Shown piece after piece: positions 1 to 14,522 of a stretch of 64,000 bases of DNA; the first letter of the stretch is position 1, and each line of letters begins with the position of its first letter. The translations under genes were made by a program, and so were the position numbers. Under the pieces are notes generated by a model. It made no database searches. It saw nothing but the letters and a program-made list of their open reading frames with translations, and had not been told where the DNA came from. This DNA comes from Trachythela sp. YZ-2020 (taxonomy: Eukaryota > Cnidaria > Anthozoa > Malacalcyonacea > Clavulariidae). Location of the stretch: NCBI GenBank assembly GCA_016169945.1, contig JADLSH010000379.1, forward strand, positions 248,001-312,000, given 5' to 3'.

Positions 1-3000
1 TGGCTAGGTTACTCCTGCGACTCGTGTTAAACAAACAGGATTGCTCGATGCCCGCAAGCGGACGATCCACTGGTTGGAAGGAGCCGATTCTGCAGTTCAT
101 TTTGCACGACCGGGCAGAAATATCAATCTGAAATGACTTGGAAAAAGAAGGACAGCTTGGCTAGGTTACTCCTGCAAGTCGTGTTAAACAAACAGGATAG
201 TTTTGATGCCCGTAATCGGACGATTCACTCGTTGGAAAGGGCTTTCTGCAGTTTATTTTGCACGACCGGCCAGAAATAGCAATCTGAAGTGGCTTGGAAA
301 AAGAACACAGTTTGGCCAGGTTATTTCTGCGACTCGTGTTAAACAAACAGGATTGCTCGATGCCCGCAAGCGGACGATCCACTGGTTGGAAGGAGCCGAT
401 CCTGCAGTCTATTTTGCACGACCGGCCAGAAATAGCAATCTGAAGTGGCTTGGAAAAAGAAGGACAGTTTGGCTAGGTTACTCCTGCGACTCGTGTTAAA
501 CAAACAGGATTGCTCGATGCCCGCAAGCGGACGATCCACTGGTTGGAAGGAGCCGATTCTGCAGTCTATTTTGCACGACTGGCAAGAAATATCAATGTGA
601 AGTGACTTGGAAAATGAAAGGCTTTCTGTAGTGTATTTTGTACGACCGGTCAGAAATATCAATCTGAAGTGACTTGGAAAAGGAATGACAGTTTGGCTAG
701 GTTACTCCTGCGAGTCGTGTTAAACAAACAGGATTGCTCTATGCCCGCAAGCGGACGATCCACTGGTTGGAAGGAGCCGATTCTGCAGTTCATTTTGCAC
801 GACCGGGCAGAAATATCAATCTGAAATGACTTGGAAAAAGAAGGACAGCTTGGCTAGGTTACTCCTGCAAGTCGTGTTAAACAAACAGGATAGTTTTGAT
901 GCCCGTAATCGGACGATTCACTCGTTGGAAGGGCTTTCTGCAGTTTATTTTACACGACCGACCAGAAATATCAATCTGAAGTGACTTGGAAAAAGAAGGA
1001 GAGTTTGGCTAGGTTACTCCTGCAAGTCGTGTTAAACAAACAGGATTGCTCTATGCCCGCAAGCGGACGATCCAATGGTTGGAAGGAGCTGATTCTGCAG
1101 TTTATTATGCACGACTGGCAAGAAATATCAATGTGAAGTGACTTGGAAAATGAAAGACTTTCGGTCAGAAATATCAATCTGAAGTGACTTGGAAAAGGAA
1201 TGACAGTTTGGCTAGGTAACTCCTGCGAGTCGTGTTAAACAAACAGGATTGCTCTATGCCCGCAAACGGACGATCCAATGGTTGGAAGGAGCCGATTCTG
1301 CAGTTCATTTTGCACGACCGGGCAGAAATATCAATCTGAAGTGACTTGGAAAAGGAATGATTGTTTGGCTAGGTAACTCCTGCGAGTCGTGTTAAACAAA
1401 CAGGATTGCTCTATGCCCGCAAGCGAACGATCCAATGGTTGGAAGGAGCTTTCAGTAGTTATTTTGCACGACTGGCAAGAAATATCAATGTGAAGTGACT
1501 TCGAAAATGAATGCAGTTTGACTCGGTTATTTCTGCACGTCGTGTTAAACAAACAGGATAGTTTTGATGCCCGTAATCGGACGATTCACTCGTTGGAAGG
1601 GGCTTTCTGCAGTTTATTTTGCACGACCGGCCAGAAATATCAATCTGAAGTGGCTTGGAAAAAGAAGGACAGTTTGGCTAGGTTACTCCTGCGACTCGTG
1701 TTAAACAAACAGGATTGCTCGATGCCCGCAAGCGGACGATCCAATGGTTGGAAGGAGCTTTCAGTAGTTATTTTGCACGGCTGGCAAGAAATATCAATGT
1801 GAAGTGACTTCGAAAATGAATGCAGTTTGACTCGGTTATTTCTGCACGTCGTGTTAAACAAACAGGATAGTTTTGATGCCCGTAATCGGACGATTCACTC
1901 GTTGGAAGGGGCTTTCTGCAGTTTATTTTGCACGACCGGTCAGAAATATCAATCTGAAGTGACTTGGAAAAGGAATGATAGTTTGGCTAGGTAACTCCTG
2001 CGAGTCGTGTTAAACAAACAGGATTGCTCTATGCCCGCAAGCGGACGATCCAATGGTTGGAAGGAGCTTTCAGTAGTTATTTTGCACGACTGGCAAGAAA
2101 TATCAATGTGAAGTGACTTCGAAAATGAATGCAGTTTGACTCGGTTATTTCTGCACGTCGTGTTAAACAAACAGGATAGTTTTGATGCCCGTAATCGGAC
2201 GAGTCGTTGGAAGGGGCTTTCTGCAGTTTATTTTGCACGACCGGCCAGAAATAGCAATCTGAAGTGGCTTGGAAAAAGAAGGACAGTTTGGCTAGGTTAC
2301 TCCTGCGACTCGTGTTAAACAAACAGGATTGCTCGATGCCCGCAAGCGGACGATCCACTGGTTGGAAGGAGCCGATTCTGCAGTCTATTTTGCACGACTG
2401 GCAAGAAATATCAATGTGAAGTGACTTGGAAAATGAAAGGTTTTCTGTAGTGTATTTTGTACGACCGGTCAGAAATATCAATCTGAAGTGACTTGGAAAA
2501 GGAATGACAGTTTGGCTAGGTTACTCCTGCGAGTCGTGTTAAACAAACAGGATTGCTCTATGCCCGCAAGCGGACGATCCACTGGTTGGAAGGAGCCGAT
2601 TCTGCAGTTCATTTTGCACGACCGGGCAGAAATATCAATCTGAAATGACTTGGAAAAGAAGGACAGCTTGGCTAGGTTACTCCTGCAAGTCGTGTTAAAC
2701 TAACAGGATAGTTTTGATGCCCGTAATCGGACGATTCACTCGTTGGAAGGGCTTTCTGCAGTTTATTTTGCACGACCGGCAAGAGATAGCAATCTGAAGT
2801 GGCTTGGAATAAGAAGGACAGTTTGGCTAGGTTACTCCTGCGACTCGTGTTAAACAAACAGGATTGCTCGATGCCCGCAAGCGGACGATCCACTGGTTGG
2901 AAGGAGCCGATTCTGCAGTTCATTTTGCACGACCGGGCAGAAATATCAATCTGAAATGACTTGGAAAAAGAAGGACAGCTTGGCTAGGTTACTCCTGCAA

Positions 3001-4530
3001 GTCGTGTTAAACAAACAGGATAGTTTTGATGCCCGTAATCGGACGATTCACTCGTTGGAAAGGGCTTTCTGCAGTTTATTTTGCACGACCGGCCAGAAAT
3101 AGCAATCTGAAGTGGCTTGGAAAAAGAACACAGTTTGGCCAGGTTATTTCTGCGACTCGTGTTAAACAAACAGGATTGCTCGATGCCCGCAAGCGGACGA
3201 TCCACTGGTTGGAAGGAGCCGATCCTGCAGTCTATTTTGCACGACCGGCCAGAAATAGCAATCTGAAGTGGCTTGGAAAAAGAAGGACAGTTTGGCTAGG
3301 TTACTCCTGCGACTCGTGTTAAACAAACAGGATTGCTCGATGCCCGCAAGCGGACGATCCACTGGTTGGAAGGAGCCGATTCTGCAGTCTATTTTGCACG
3401 ACTGGCAAGAAATATCAATGTGAAGTGACTTGGAAAATGAAAGGCTTTCTGTAGTGTATTTTGTACGACCGGTCAGAAATATCAATCTGAAGTGACTTGG
3501 AAAAGGAATGACAGTTTGGCTAGGTTACTCCTGCGAGTCGTGTTAAACAAACAGGATTGCTCTATGCCCGCAAGCGGACGATCCACTGGTTGGAAGGAGC
3601 CGATTCTGCAGTTCATTTTGCACGACCGGGCAGAAATATCAATCTGAAATGACTTGGAAAAGAAGGACAGCTTGGCTGGGTTACTCCTGCAAGTCGTGTT
3701 AAACAAACAGGATAGTTTTGATGCCCGTAATCGGACGATTCACTCGTTGGAAGGGCTTTCTGCAGTTTATTTTGCACGACCGGCCAGAAATAGCAATCTG
3801 AAGTGACTTGGAAAAAGAAGGACAGTTTGGCTAGGTTACTCCTGCGACTCGTGTTAAACAAACAGGATTGCTCTATGCCCGCAAGCGGACGATCCAATGG
3901 TTGGAAGGAGCTGATTCTGCAGTTTATTATGCACGACTGGCAAGAAATATCAATGTGAAGTGACTTGGAAAATGAAAGACTTTCGGTCAGAAATATCAAT
4001 CTGAAGTGACTTGGAAAAGGAATGACAGTTTGGCTAGGTAACTCCTGCGAGTCGTGTTAAACAAACAGGATTGCTCTATGCCCGCAAACGGACGATCCAA
4101 TGGTTGGAAGGAGCCGATTCTGCAGTTCATTTTGCACGACCGGGCAGAAATATCAATCTGAAATGACTTGGAAAAAGAAGGACAGCTTGGCTAGGTTACT
4201 CCTGCAAGTCGTGTTAAACAAACAGGATAGTTTTGATGCCCGTAATCGGACGACTCACTCGTTGGAAGGGGCTTTCTGCAGTTTATTTTGCACGACCGGC
4301 CAGAAATAGCAATCTGAAGTGACTTGGAAAAAGAAGGACAGTTTGGCTAGGTTACTCCTGCGACTCGTGTTAAACAAACAGGATTGCTCTATGCCCGCAA
4401 ACGGACGATCCAATGGTTGGAAGGAGCTTTCTGTAGTTATTTTGCACGACTGGCAAGAAATATCAATGTGAAGTGACTTCGAAAATGAATGTAGTTTGAC
4501 TCGGTTATTCCTGCACGTCGTGTTAAACAA

Positions 4531-5457
4531 ACAGGATAGTTTTGATGCCCGTAATCGGACGATTCACTCGTTGGAAGGGGCTTTCTGCAGTTTATTTTGC
4601 ACGACTGGTCAGAAATATCAATCTGAAGTGACTTGGAAAAGGAATGATTGTTTGGCTAGGTAACTCCTGCGAGTCGTGTTAAACAAACAGGATTGCTCTA
4701 TGCCCGCAAGCGGACGATCCAATGGTTGGAAGGAGCTTTCAGTAGTTATTTTGCACGACTGGCAAGAAATATCAATGTGAAGTGTCTTCGAAAATGAATG
4801 CAGTTTGACTCGGTTATTTCTGCACGTCGTGTTAAACAAACAGGATAGTTTTGATGCCCGTAATCGGACGATTCACTCGTTGGAAGGGGCTTTCTGCAGT
4901 TTATTTTGCACGACCGGTCAGAAATATCAATCTGAAGTGACTTGGAAAAGGAATGATAGTTTGGCTAGGTAACTCCTACGAGTCGTGTTAAACAAACAGG
5001 ATTGCTCTATGCCCGCAAGCGGACGATCCAATGGTTGGAAGGAGCTTTCAGTAGTTATTTTGCACGGCTGGCAAGAAATATCAATGTGAAGTGACTTCGA
5101 AAATGAATGCAGTTTGACTCGGTTATTTCTGCACGTCGTGTTAAACAAACAGGATAGTTTTGATGCCCGTAATCGGACGATTCACTCGTTGGAAGGGGCT
5201 TTCTGCAGTTTATTTTGCACGACCGGTCAGAAATATCAATCTGAAGTGACTTGGAAAAGGAATGATAGTTTGGCTAGGTAACTCCTGCGAGTCGTGTTAA
5301 ACAAACAGGATTGCTCTATGCCCGCAAGCGGACGATCCAATGGTTGGAAGGAGCTTTCAGTAGTTATTTTGCACGACTGGCAAGAAATATCAATGTGAAG
5401 TGACTTCGAAAATGAATGCAGTTTGACTCGGTTATTTCTGCACGTCGTGTTAAACAA
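4531..5457. repeat. 309-bp dimer higher-order block of the satellite
   Basis: Within this block near-identical segments recur every 309 bp (for example at 4618, 4927 and 5236), so the repeating unit is a pair of monomers. Copies of the block are seen near 1331-2170, 8681-9520, 15657-16187, 17860-18390 and 19586-20479. The dimers carry diagnostic variants such as gtgacttcgaaaatgaatgcagt and ggctaggtaactcc that are absent from the trimer blocks. Confidence 0.85.
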
Positions 5458-8400
5458 ACAGGATAGTTTTGATGCCCGTAATCGGACGAGTCGTTGGAAG
5501 GGGCTTTCTGCAGTTTATTTTGCACGACCGGTCAGAAATATCAATCTGAAGTGACTTGGAAAAGGACAGTTTGGCTAGGTTACTCCTGCGACTCGTGTTA
5601 AACAAACAGGATTGCTCGATGCCCGCAAGCGGACGATCCACTGGTTGGAAGGAGCCGATTCTGCAGTCTATTTTGCACGACTGGCAAGAAATATCAATGT
5701 GAAGTGACTTGGAAAATGAAAGGTTTTCTGTAGTGTATTTTGTACGACCGGTCAGAAATATCAATCTGAAGTGACTTGGAAAAGGAATGACAGTTTGGCT
5801 AGGTTACTCCTGCGAGTCGTGTTAAACAAACAGGATTGCTCTATGCCCGCAAGCGGACGATCCACTGGTTGGAAGGAGCCGATTCTGCAGTTCATTTTGC
5901 ACGACCGGGCAGAAATATCAATCTGAAATGACTTGGAAAAAGAAGGACAGCTTGGCTAGGTTACTCCTGCAAGTCGTGTTAAACTAACAGGATAGTTTTG
6001 ATGCCCGTAATCGGACGATTCACTCGTTGGAAGGGGCTTTCTGCAGTTTATTTTGCACGACCGGCCGGAAATATCAATCTGAAGTGACTTGGAAAACGAA
6101 TGACAGTTTGGCTAGGTTACTCCTGCGACTCGTGTTAAACAAACAGGATTGCTCGATGCCCGCAAGCGGACGATCCACTGGTTGGAAGGAGCCGATTCTG
6201 CAGTCTATTTTGCACGACTGGCAAGAAATATCAATGTGAAGTGACTTCGAAAATGAATTGTATTTTTACGTACCGGTCTGAAGTGACTTGGAAAAGGAAT
6301 GACAGTTTGGCTAGGTTACTCCTGCGAGTCGTGTTAAACAAACAGGATTGCTCTATGCCCGCAAGCGGACGATCCACTGGTTGGAAGGAGCCGATTCTGC
6401 AGTTCATTTTGCACGACCGGGCAGAAATATCAATCTGAAATGACTTGGAAAAGAAGGACAGCTTGGCTAGGTTACTCCTGCAAGTCGTGTTAAACAAACA
6501 GGATAGTTTTGATGCCCGTAATCGGACGATTCACTCGTTGGAAGGGGCTTTCTGCAGTTTATTTTGCACGACCGGCCAGAAATAGCAATCTGAAGTGGCT
6601 TGGAAAAAGAAGGACAGTTTGGCTAGGTTACTCCTGCGACTCGTGTTAAACAAACAGGATTGCTCGATGCCCGCAAGCGGACGATCCACTGGTTGGAAGG
6701 AGCCGATTCTGCAGTTCATTTTGCACGACCGGGCAGAAATATCAATCTGAAATGACTTGGAAAAAGAAGGACAGCTTGGCTAGGTTACTCCTGCAAGTCG
6801 TGTTAAACTAACAGGATAGTTTTGATGCCCGTAATCGGACGATTCACTCGTTGGAAGGGGCTTTCTGCAGTTTATTTTGCACGACCGGCAAGAGATAGCA
6901 ATCTGAAGTGGCTTGGAATAAGAAGGACAGTTTGGCTAGGTTACTCCTGCGACTCGTGTTAAACAAACAGGATTGCTCGATGCCCGCAAGCGGACGATCC
7001 ACTGGTTGGAAGGAGCCGATTCTGCAGTTCATTTTGCACGACCGGGCAGAAATATCAATCTGAAATGACTTGGAAAAAGAAGGACAGCTTGGCTAGGTTA
7101 CTCCTGCAAGTCGTGTTAAACAAACAGGATAGTTTTGATGCCCGTAATCGGACGATTCACTCGTTGGAAGGGGCTTTCTGCAGTTTATTTTGCACGACCG
7201 GCCAGAAATAGCAATCTGAAGTGGCTTGGAAAAAGAACAGTTTGGCCAGGTTATTCCTGCGACTCGTGTTAAACAAACAGGATTGCTCGATGCCGCAAGC
7301 GGACGATCCACTGGTTGGAAGGAGCCGATCCTGCAGTATATTTTGCACGACCGGCCAGAAATATCAATCTGAAGTGGCTTGGAAAAAGAAGGACAGTTTG
7401 GCTAGGTTACTCCTGCGACTCGTGTTAAACAAACAGGATTGCTCGATGCCCGCAAGCGGACGATCCACTGGTTGGAAGGAGCCGATTCTGCAGTCTATTT
7501 TGCACGACTGGCAAGAAATATCAATGTGAAGTGACTTCGAAAATGAATGACAGTTTGGCTTTCTGTAGTTATTTTGCACGACCGGCCAGAAATATCAATC
7601 TGAAGTGACTTGGAAAAGGAATGACAGTTTGGCTAGGTTACTCCTGCAAGTCGTGTTAAACAAACAGGATAGTACCGATGCCCGCAATCGGACGATCCAC
7701 TGGTTGCAAGGAGCTTTCTCCAGTTTATTTTCCACGACCGGCGAGAAATATCAATCTGAAGTGACTTGGAAAATAAATGACTGTTTGGCTAGGTTACTTC
7801 TGCAGCTCGTGTTAAACAAACAGGATAGTTTTATGCCCGTAATCGGACGATTCACTGGTTGGAAGGAGCTGTCTGCAGTTTACTTTGCACGACCGGCAGA
7901 AATATCAATCTGAAGTGACTTGGAAAAGAAGGACAGTTTGGCTAGGTTACTCCTGCGACTCGTGTTAAACAAACAGGATTGCTCTATGCCCGCAAGCGGA
8001 CGATCCAATGGTTGGAAGGAGCTGATTCTGCAGTTTATCATGCACGACTGGTCAGAAATATCAATCTGAAGTGACTTGGAAAAGGAATGACAGTTTGGCT
8101 AGGTAACTCCTGCGAGTCGTGTTAAACAAACAGGATTGCTCTATGCCCGCAAACGGACGATCCAATGGTTGGAAGGAGCCTTTCTGCAGTTATTTTGCAC
8201 GACCGGGCAGAAATATCAATCTGAAATGACTTGGAAAAAGAAGGACAGCTTGGCTAGGTTACTCCTGCAAGTCGTGTTAAACAAACAGGATAGTTTTGAT
8301 GCCCGTAATCGGACGACTCACTCGTTGGAAGGGGCTTTCTGCAGTTTATTTTGCACGACCGGCCAGAAATATCAATCTGAAGTGACTTGGAAAAAGAAGG

Positions 8401-11400
8401 ACAGTTTGGCTAGGTTACTCCTGCGACTCGTGTTAAACAAACAGGATTGCTCTATGCCCGCAAACGGACGATCCAATGGTTGGAAGGAGCTTTCTGTAGT
8501 TATTTTGCACGACTGGCAAGAAATATCAATGTGAAGTGACTTCGAAAATGAATGTAGTTTGACTCGGTTATTCCTGCACGTCGTGTTAAACAAACAGGAT
8601 AGTTTTGATGCCCGTAATCGGACGATTCACTCGTTGGAAGGGGCTTTCTGCAGTTTATTTTGCACGACTGGTCAGAAATATCAATCTGAAGTGACTTGGA
8701 AAAGGAATGATTGTTTGGCTAGGTAACTCCTGCGAGTCGTGTTAAACAAACAGGATTGCTCTATGCCCGCAAGCGGACGATCCAATGGTTGGAAGGAGCT
8801 TTCAGTAGTTATTTTGCACGACTGGCAAGAAATATCAATGTGAAGTGTCTTCGAAAATGAATGCAGTTTGACTCGGTTATTTCTGCACGTCGTGTTAAAC
8901 AAACAGGATAGTTTTGATGCCCGTAATCGGACGATTCACTCGTTGGAAGGGGCTTTCTGCAGTTTATTTTGCACGACCGGTCAGAAATATCAATCTGAAG
9001 TGACTTGGAAAAGGAATGATAGTTTGGCTAGGTAACTCCTGCGAGTCGTGTTAAACAAACAGGATTGCTCTATGCCCGCAAGCGGACGATCCAATGGTTG
9101 GAAGGAGCTTTCAGTAGTTATTTTGCACGACTGGCAAGAAATATCAATGTGAAGTGACTTCGAAAATGAATGCAGTTTGACTCGGTTATTTCTGCACGTC
9201 GTGTTAAACAAACAGGATAGTTTTGATGCCCGTAATCGGACGATTCACTCGTTGGAAGGGGCTTTCTGCAGTTTATTTTGCACGACCGGTCAGAAATATC
9301 AATCTGAAGTGACTTGGAAAAGGAATGATAGTTTGGCTAGGTAACTCCTGCGAGTCGTGTTAAACAAACAGGATTGCTCTATGCCCGCAAGCGGACGATC
9401 CAATGGTTGGAAGGAGCTTTCTGTAGTTATTTTGCACGACTGGCAAGAAATATCAATGTGAAGTGACTTCGAAAATGAATGCAGTTTGACTCGGTTATTT
9501 CTGCACGTCGTGTTAAACAAACAGGATAGTTTTGATGCCCGTAATCGGACGAGTCGTTGGAAGGGGCTTTCTGCAGTTTATTTTGCACGACCGGCCAGAA
9601 ATAGCAATCTGAAGTGGCTTGGAAAAAGAAGGACAGTTTGGCTAGGTTACTCCTGCGACTCGTGTTAAACAAACAGGATTGCTCGATGCCCGCAAGCGGA
9701 CGATCCACTGGTTGGAAGGAGCCGATTCTGCAGTCTATTTTGCACGACTGGCAAGAAATATCAATGTGAAGTGACTTGGAAAATGAAAGGTTTTCTGTAG
9801 TGTATTTTGTACGACCGGTCAGAAATATCAATCTGAAGTGACTTGGAAAAGGAATGACAGTTTGGCTAGGTTACTCCTGCGAGTCGTGTTAAACAAACAG
9901 GATTGCTCTATGCCCGCAAGCGGACGATCCACTGGTTGGAAGGAGCCGATTCTGCAGTTCATTTTGCACGACCGGGCAGAAATATCAATCTGAAATGACT
10001 TGGAAAAAGAAGGACAGCTTGGCTAGGTTACTCCTGCAAGTCGTGTTAAACTAACAGGATAGTTTTGATGCCCGTAATCGGACGATTCACTCGTTGGAAG
10101 GGGCTTTCTGCAGTTTATTTTGCACGACCGGCCAGAAATAGCAATCTGAAGTGGCTTGGAAAAGAAGGACAGTTTGGCTAGGTTACTCCTGCGACTCGTG
10201 TTAAACAAACAGGATTGCTCGAAGCCCGCAAGCGGACGATCCACTGGTTGGAAGGAGCCGATTCTGCAGTCTATTTTGCACGACTGGCAAGAAATATCAA
10301 TGTGAAGTGACTTGGAAAAGGAATGACAGTTTGGCTAGGTTACTCCTGCAAGTCGTGTTAAACAAACAGGATTGCTCTATGCCCGCAAGCGGACGATCCA
10401 CTGGTTGGAAGGAGCCGATTCTGCAGTTCATTTTGCACGACCGGGCAGAAATATCAATCTGAAATGACTTGGAAAAAGAAGGACAGCTTGGCTAGGTTAC
10501 TCCTGCAAGTCGTGTTAAACTAACAGGATCGATAGTTTTGATGCCCGTAATCGGACGATTCACTCGTTGGAAGGGGCTTTCTGCAGTTTATTTTGCACGA
10601 CCGGCCAGAAATAGCAATCTGAAGTGGCTTGGAATAAGAAGTACAGTTTGGCTAGGTTACTCCTGCGACTCGTGTTATACAAACAGGATTGCTCGATGCC
10701 AAGCGGACGATCCACTGGTTGGAAGGAGCCGATTCTGCAGTCTATTTTGCACGACTGGCAAGAAATATCAATGTGAAGTGACTTGGAAAATGAAAGGTTT
10801 TCTGTAGTGTATTTTGTACGACCGGTCAGAAATATCAATCTGAAGTGACTTGGAAAAGGAATGACAGTTTGGCTAGGTTACCCTGCGAGTCGTGTTAAAC
10901 AAACAGGATTGCTCTATGCCCGCAAGCGGACGATCCACTGGTTGGAAGGAGCCGATTCTGCAGTTCATTTTGCACGACCGGGCAGAAATATCAATCTGAA
11001 ATGACTTGGAAAAGAAGGACAGCTTGGCGGTTACTCCTGCAAGTCGTGTTAAACTAACAGGATAGTTTTGATGCCCGTAATCGGACGATTCACTCGTTGG
11101 AAGGGCTTTCTGCAGTTTATTTTGCACGACCGGCAAGAGACAGCAATCTGAAGTGGCTTGGAATAAGAAGGACAGTTTGGCTAGGTTACTCCTGCGACTC
11201 GTGTTAAACAAACAGGATTGCTCGATGCCCGCAAGCGGACGATCCACTGGTTGGAAGGAGCCGATTCTGCAGTCTATTTTGCACGACTGGCAAGAAATAT
11301 CAATGTGAAGTGACTTGGAAAATGAAAGGTTTTCTGTAGTGTATTTTGTACGACCGGTCAGAAATATCAATCTGAAGTGACTTGGAAAAGGAATGACAGT

Positions 11401-11624
11401 TTGGCTAGGTTACTCCTGCGAGTCGTGTTAAACAAACAGGATTGCTCTATGCCCGCAAGCGGAGGATCCACTGGTTGGAAGGAGCCGATTCTGCAGTTCA
11501 TTTTGCACGACCGGGCAGAAATATCAATCTGAAATGACTTGGAAAAGAAGGACAGCTTGGCTAGGTTACTCCTGCAAGTCGTGTTAAACTAACAGGATAG
11601 TTTTGATGCCCGTAATCGGACGAT

Positions 11625-14522
11625 TCACTCGTTGGAAGGGGCTTTCTGCAGTTTATTTTGCACGACCGGCCAGAAATAGCAATCTGAAGTGGCTTGGAAA
11701 AAGAAGGACAGTTTGGCTAGGTTACTCCTGCGACTCGTGTTAAACAAACAGGATTGCTCGATGCCCGCAAGCGGACGATCCAATGGTTGGAAGGAGCTGA
11801 TTCTGCAGTTTATTATGCACGACTGGCAAGAAATATCAATGTGAAGTGACTTGGAAAATGAAAGGCTTTCTGTAGTGTATTTTGTACGACCGGTCAGAAA
11901 TAGCAATCTGAAGTGACTTGGAAAAGGAATGACAGTTTGGCTAGGTTACTCCTGCGAGTCGTGTTAAACAAACAGGATTGCTCTATGCCCGCAAGCGGAC
12001 GATCCACTGGTTGGAAGGAGCCGATTCTGCAGTTCATTTTGCACGACCGGGCAGAAATATCAATCTGAAATGACTTGGAAAAAGAAGGACAGCTTGGCTA
12101 GGTTACTCCTGCAAGTCGTGTTAAACTAACAGGATAGTTTTGATGCCCGTAATCGGACGATTCACTCGTTGGAAGGGGCTTTCTGCAGTTTATTTTGCAC
12201 GACCGGCAAGAGACAGCAATCTGAAGTGGCTTGGAATAAGAAGGACAGTTTGGCTAGGTTACTCCTGCGACTCGTGTTAAACAAACAGGATTGCTCGATG
12301 CCCGCAAGCGGACGATCCACTGGTTGGAAGGAGCCGATTCTGCAGTCTATTTTGCACGACTGGGCAGAAATATCAATGTGAAGTGACTTGGAAAATGAAA
12401 GGTTTTCTGTAGTGTATTTTGTACGACCGGTCAGAAATATCAATCTGAAGTGACTTGGAAAAGGAATGACAGTTTGGCTAGGTTACTCCTGCGAGTCGTG
12501 TTAAACAAACAGGATTGCTCTATGCCCGCAAGCGGACGATCCACTGGTTGGAAGGAGCCGATTCTGCAGTTCATTTTGCACGACCGGGCAGAAATATCAA
12601 TCTGAAATGACTTGGAAAAAGAAGGACAGCTTGGCTAGGTTACTCCTGCAAGTCGTGTTAAACTAACAGGATAGTTTTGATGCCCGTAATCGGACGATTC
12701 ACTCGTTGGAAGGGGCTTTCTGCAGTTTATTTTGCACGACCGGCCAGAAATAGCAATCTGAAGTGGCTTGGAAAAAGAAGGACAGTTTGGCTAGGTTACT
12801 CCTGCGACTCGTGTTAAACAAACAGGATTGCTCGATGCCCGCAAGCGGACGATCCACTGGTTGGAAGGAGCCGATTCTGCAGTCTATTTTGCACGACTGG
12901 CAAGAAATATCAATGTGAAGTGACTTGGAAAATGAAAGGCTTTCTGTAGTGTATTTTGTACGACCGGTCAGAAATATCAATCTGAAGTGACTTGGAAAAG
13001 GAATGACAGTTTGGCTAGGTTACTCCTGCGAGTCGTGTTAAACAAACAGGATTGCTCTATGCCCGCAAGCGGACGATCCACTGGTTGGAAGGAGCCGATT
13101 CTGCAGTTCATTTTGCACGACCGGGCAGAAATATCAATCTGAAATGACTTGGAAAAGAAGGACAGCTTGGCTAGGTTACTCCTGCAAGTCGTGTTAAACT
13201 AACAGGATAGTTTTGATGCCCGTAATCGGACGATTCACTCGTTGGATGGGCTTTCTGCAGTTTATTTTGCACGACCGGCCAGAAATAGCAATCTGAAGTG
13301 GCTTGGAAAAAGAAGGACAGTTTGGCTAGGTTACTCCTGCGAGTCGTGTTAAACAAACAGGATTGCTCTATGCCCGCAAGCGGACGATCCACTGGTTGGA
13401 AGGAGCCGATTCTGCAGTTCATTTTGCACGACCGGGCAGAAATATCAATCTGAAATGACTTGGAAAAAGAAGGACAGCTTGGCTAGGTTACTCCTGCAAG
13501 TCGTGTTAAACTAACAGGATAGTTTTGATGCCCGTAATCGGACGATTCACTCGTTGGAAGGGGCTTTCTGCAGTTTATTTTGCACGACCGGCCAGAAATA
13601 GCAATCTGAAGTGGCTTGGAAAAAGAAGGACAGTTTGGCTAGGTTACTCCTGCGACTCGTGTTAAACAAACAGGATTGCTCGATGCCCGCAAGCGGACGA
13701 TCCACTGGTTGGAAGGAGCCGATTCTGCAGTCTATTTTGCACGACTGGCAAGAAATATCAATGTGAAGTGACTTGGAAAATGAAAGGTTTTCTGTAGTGT
13801 ATTTTGTACGACCGGTCAGAAATATCAATCTGAAGTGACTTGGAAAAGGAATGACAGTTTGGCTAGGTTACTCCTGCGAGTCGTGTTAAACAAACAGGAT
13901 TGCTCTATGCCCGCAAGCGGACGATCCACTGGTTGGAAGGAGCCGATTCTGCAGTTCATTTTGCACGACCGGGCAGAAATATCAATCTGAAATGACTTGG
14001 AAAAAGAAGGACAGCTTGGCTAGGTTACTCCTGCAAGTCGTGTTAAACTAACAGGATAGTTTTGATGCCCGTAATCGGACGATTCACTCGTTGGAAGGGG
14101 CTTTCTGCAGTTTATTTTGCACGACCGGCAAGAGACAGCAATCTGAAGTGGCTTGGAATAAGAAGGACAGTTTGGCTAGGTTACTCCTGCGACTCGTGTT
14201 AAACAAACAGGATTGCTCGATGCCCGCAAGCGGACGATCCACTGGTTGGAAGGAGCCGATTCTGCAGTTCATTTTGCACGACCGGGCAGAAATATCAATC
14301 TGAAATGACTTGGAAAAAGAAGGACAGTTTGGCTAGGTTACTCCTGCGACTCGTGTTAAACAAACAGGATTGCTCGATGGCCGCAAGCGGACGATCCACT
14401 GGTTGGAAGGAGCCGATTCTGCAGTCTATTTTGCACGACTGGCAAGAAATATCAATGTGAAGTGACTTGGAAAATGAAAGGCTTTCTGTAGTGTATTTTG
14501 TACGACCGGTCAGAAATATCAA
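11625..14522. repeat. 537-bp trimer higher-order block of the satellite
   Basis: Equivalent positions recur at 11625, 12162 and 12699, and again at 13547 and 14084, each 537 bp apart. The unit is one 224-bp monomer plus two monomers of about 156 bp. The 224-bp monomer contains an extra tract of about 67 bp (gaaaatgaaaggctttctgt through gtgacttgg) that duplicates the 3' part of a normal monomer. The same 536-537 bp period is seen at 16221, 16757 and 17294. Confidence 0.85.
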
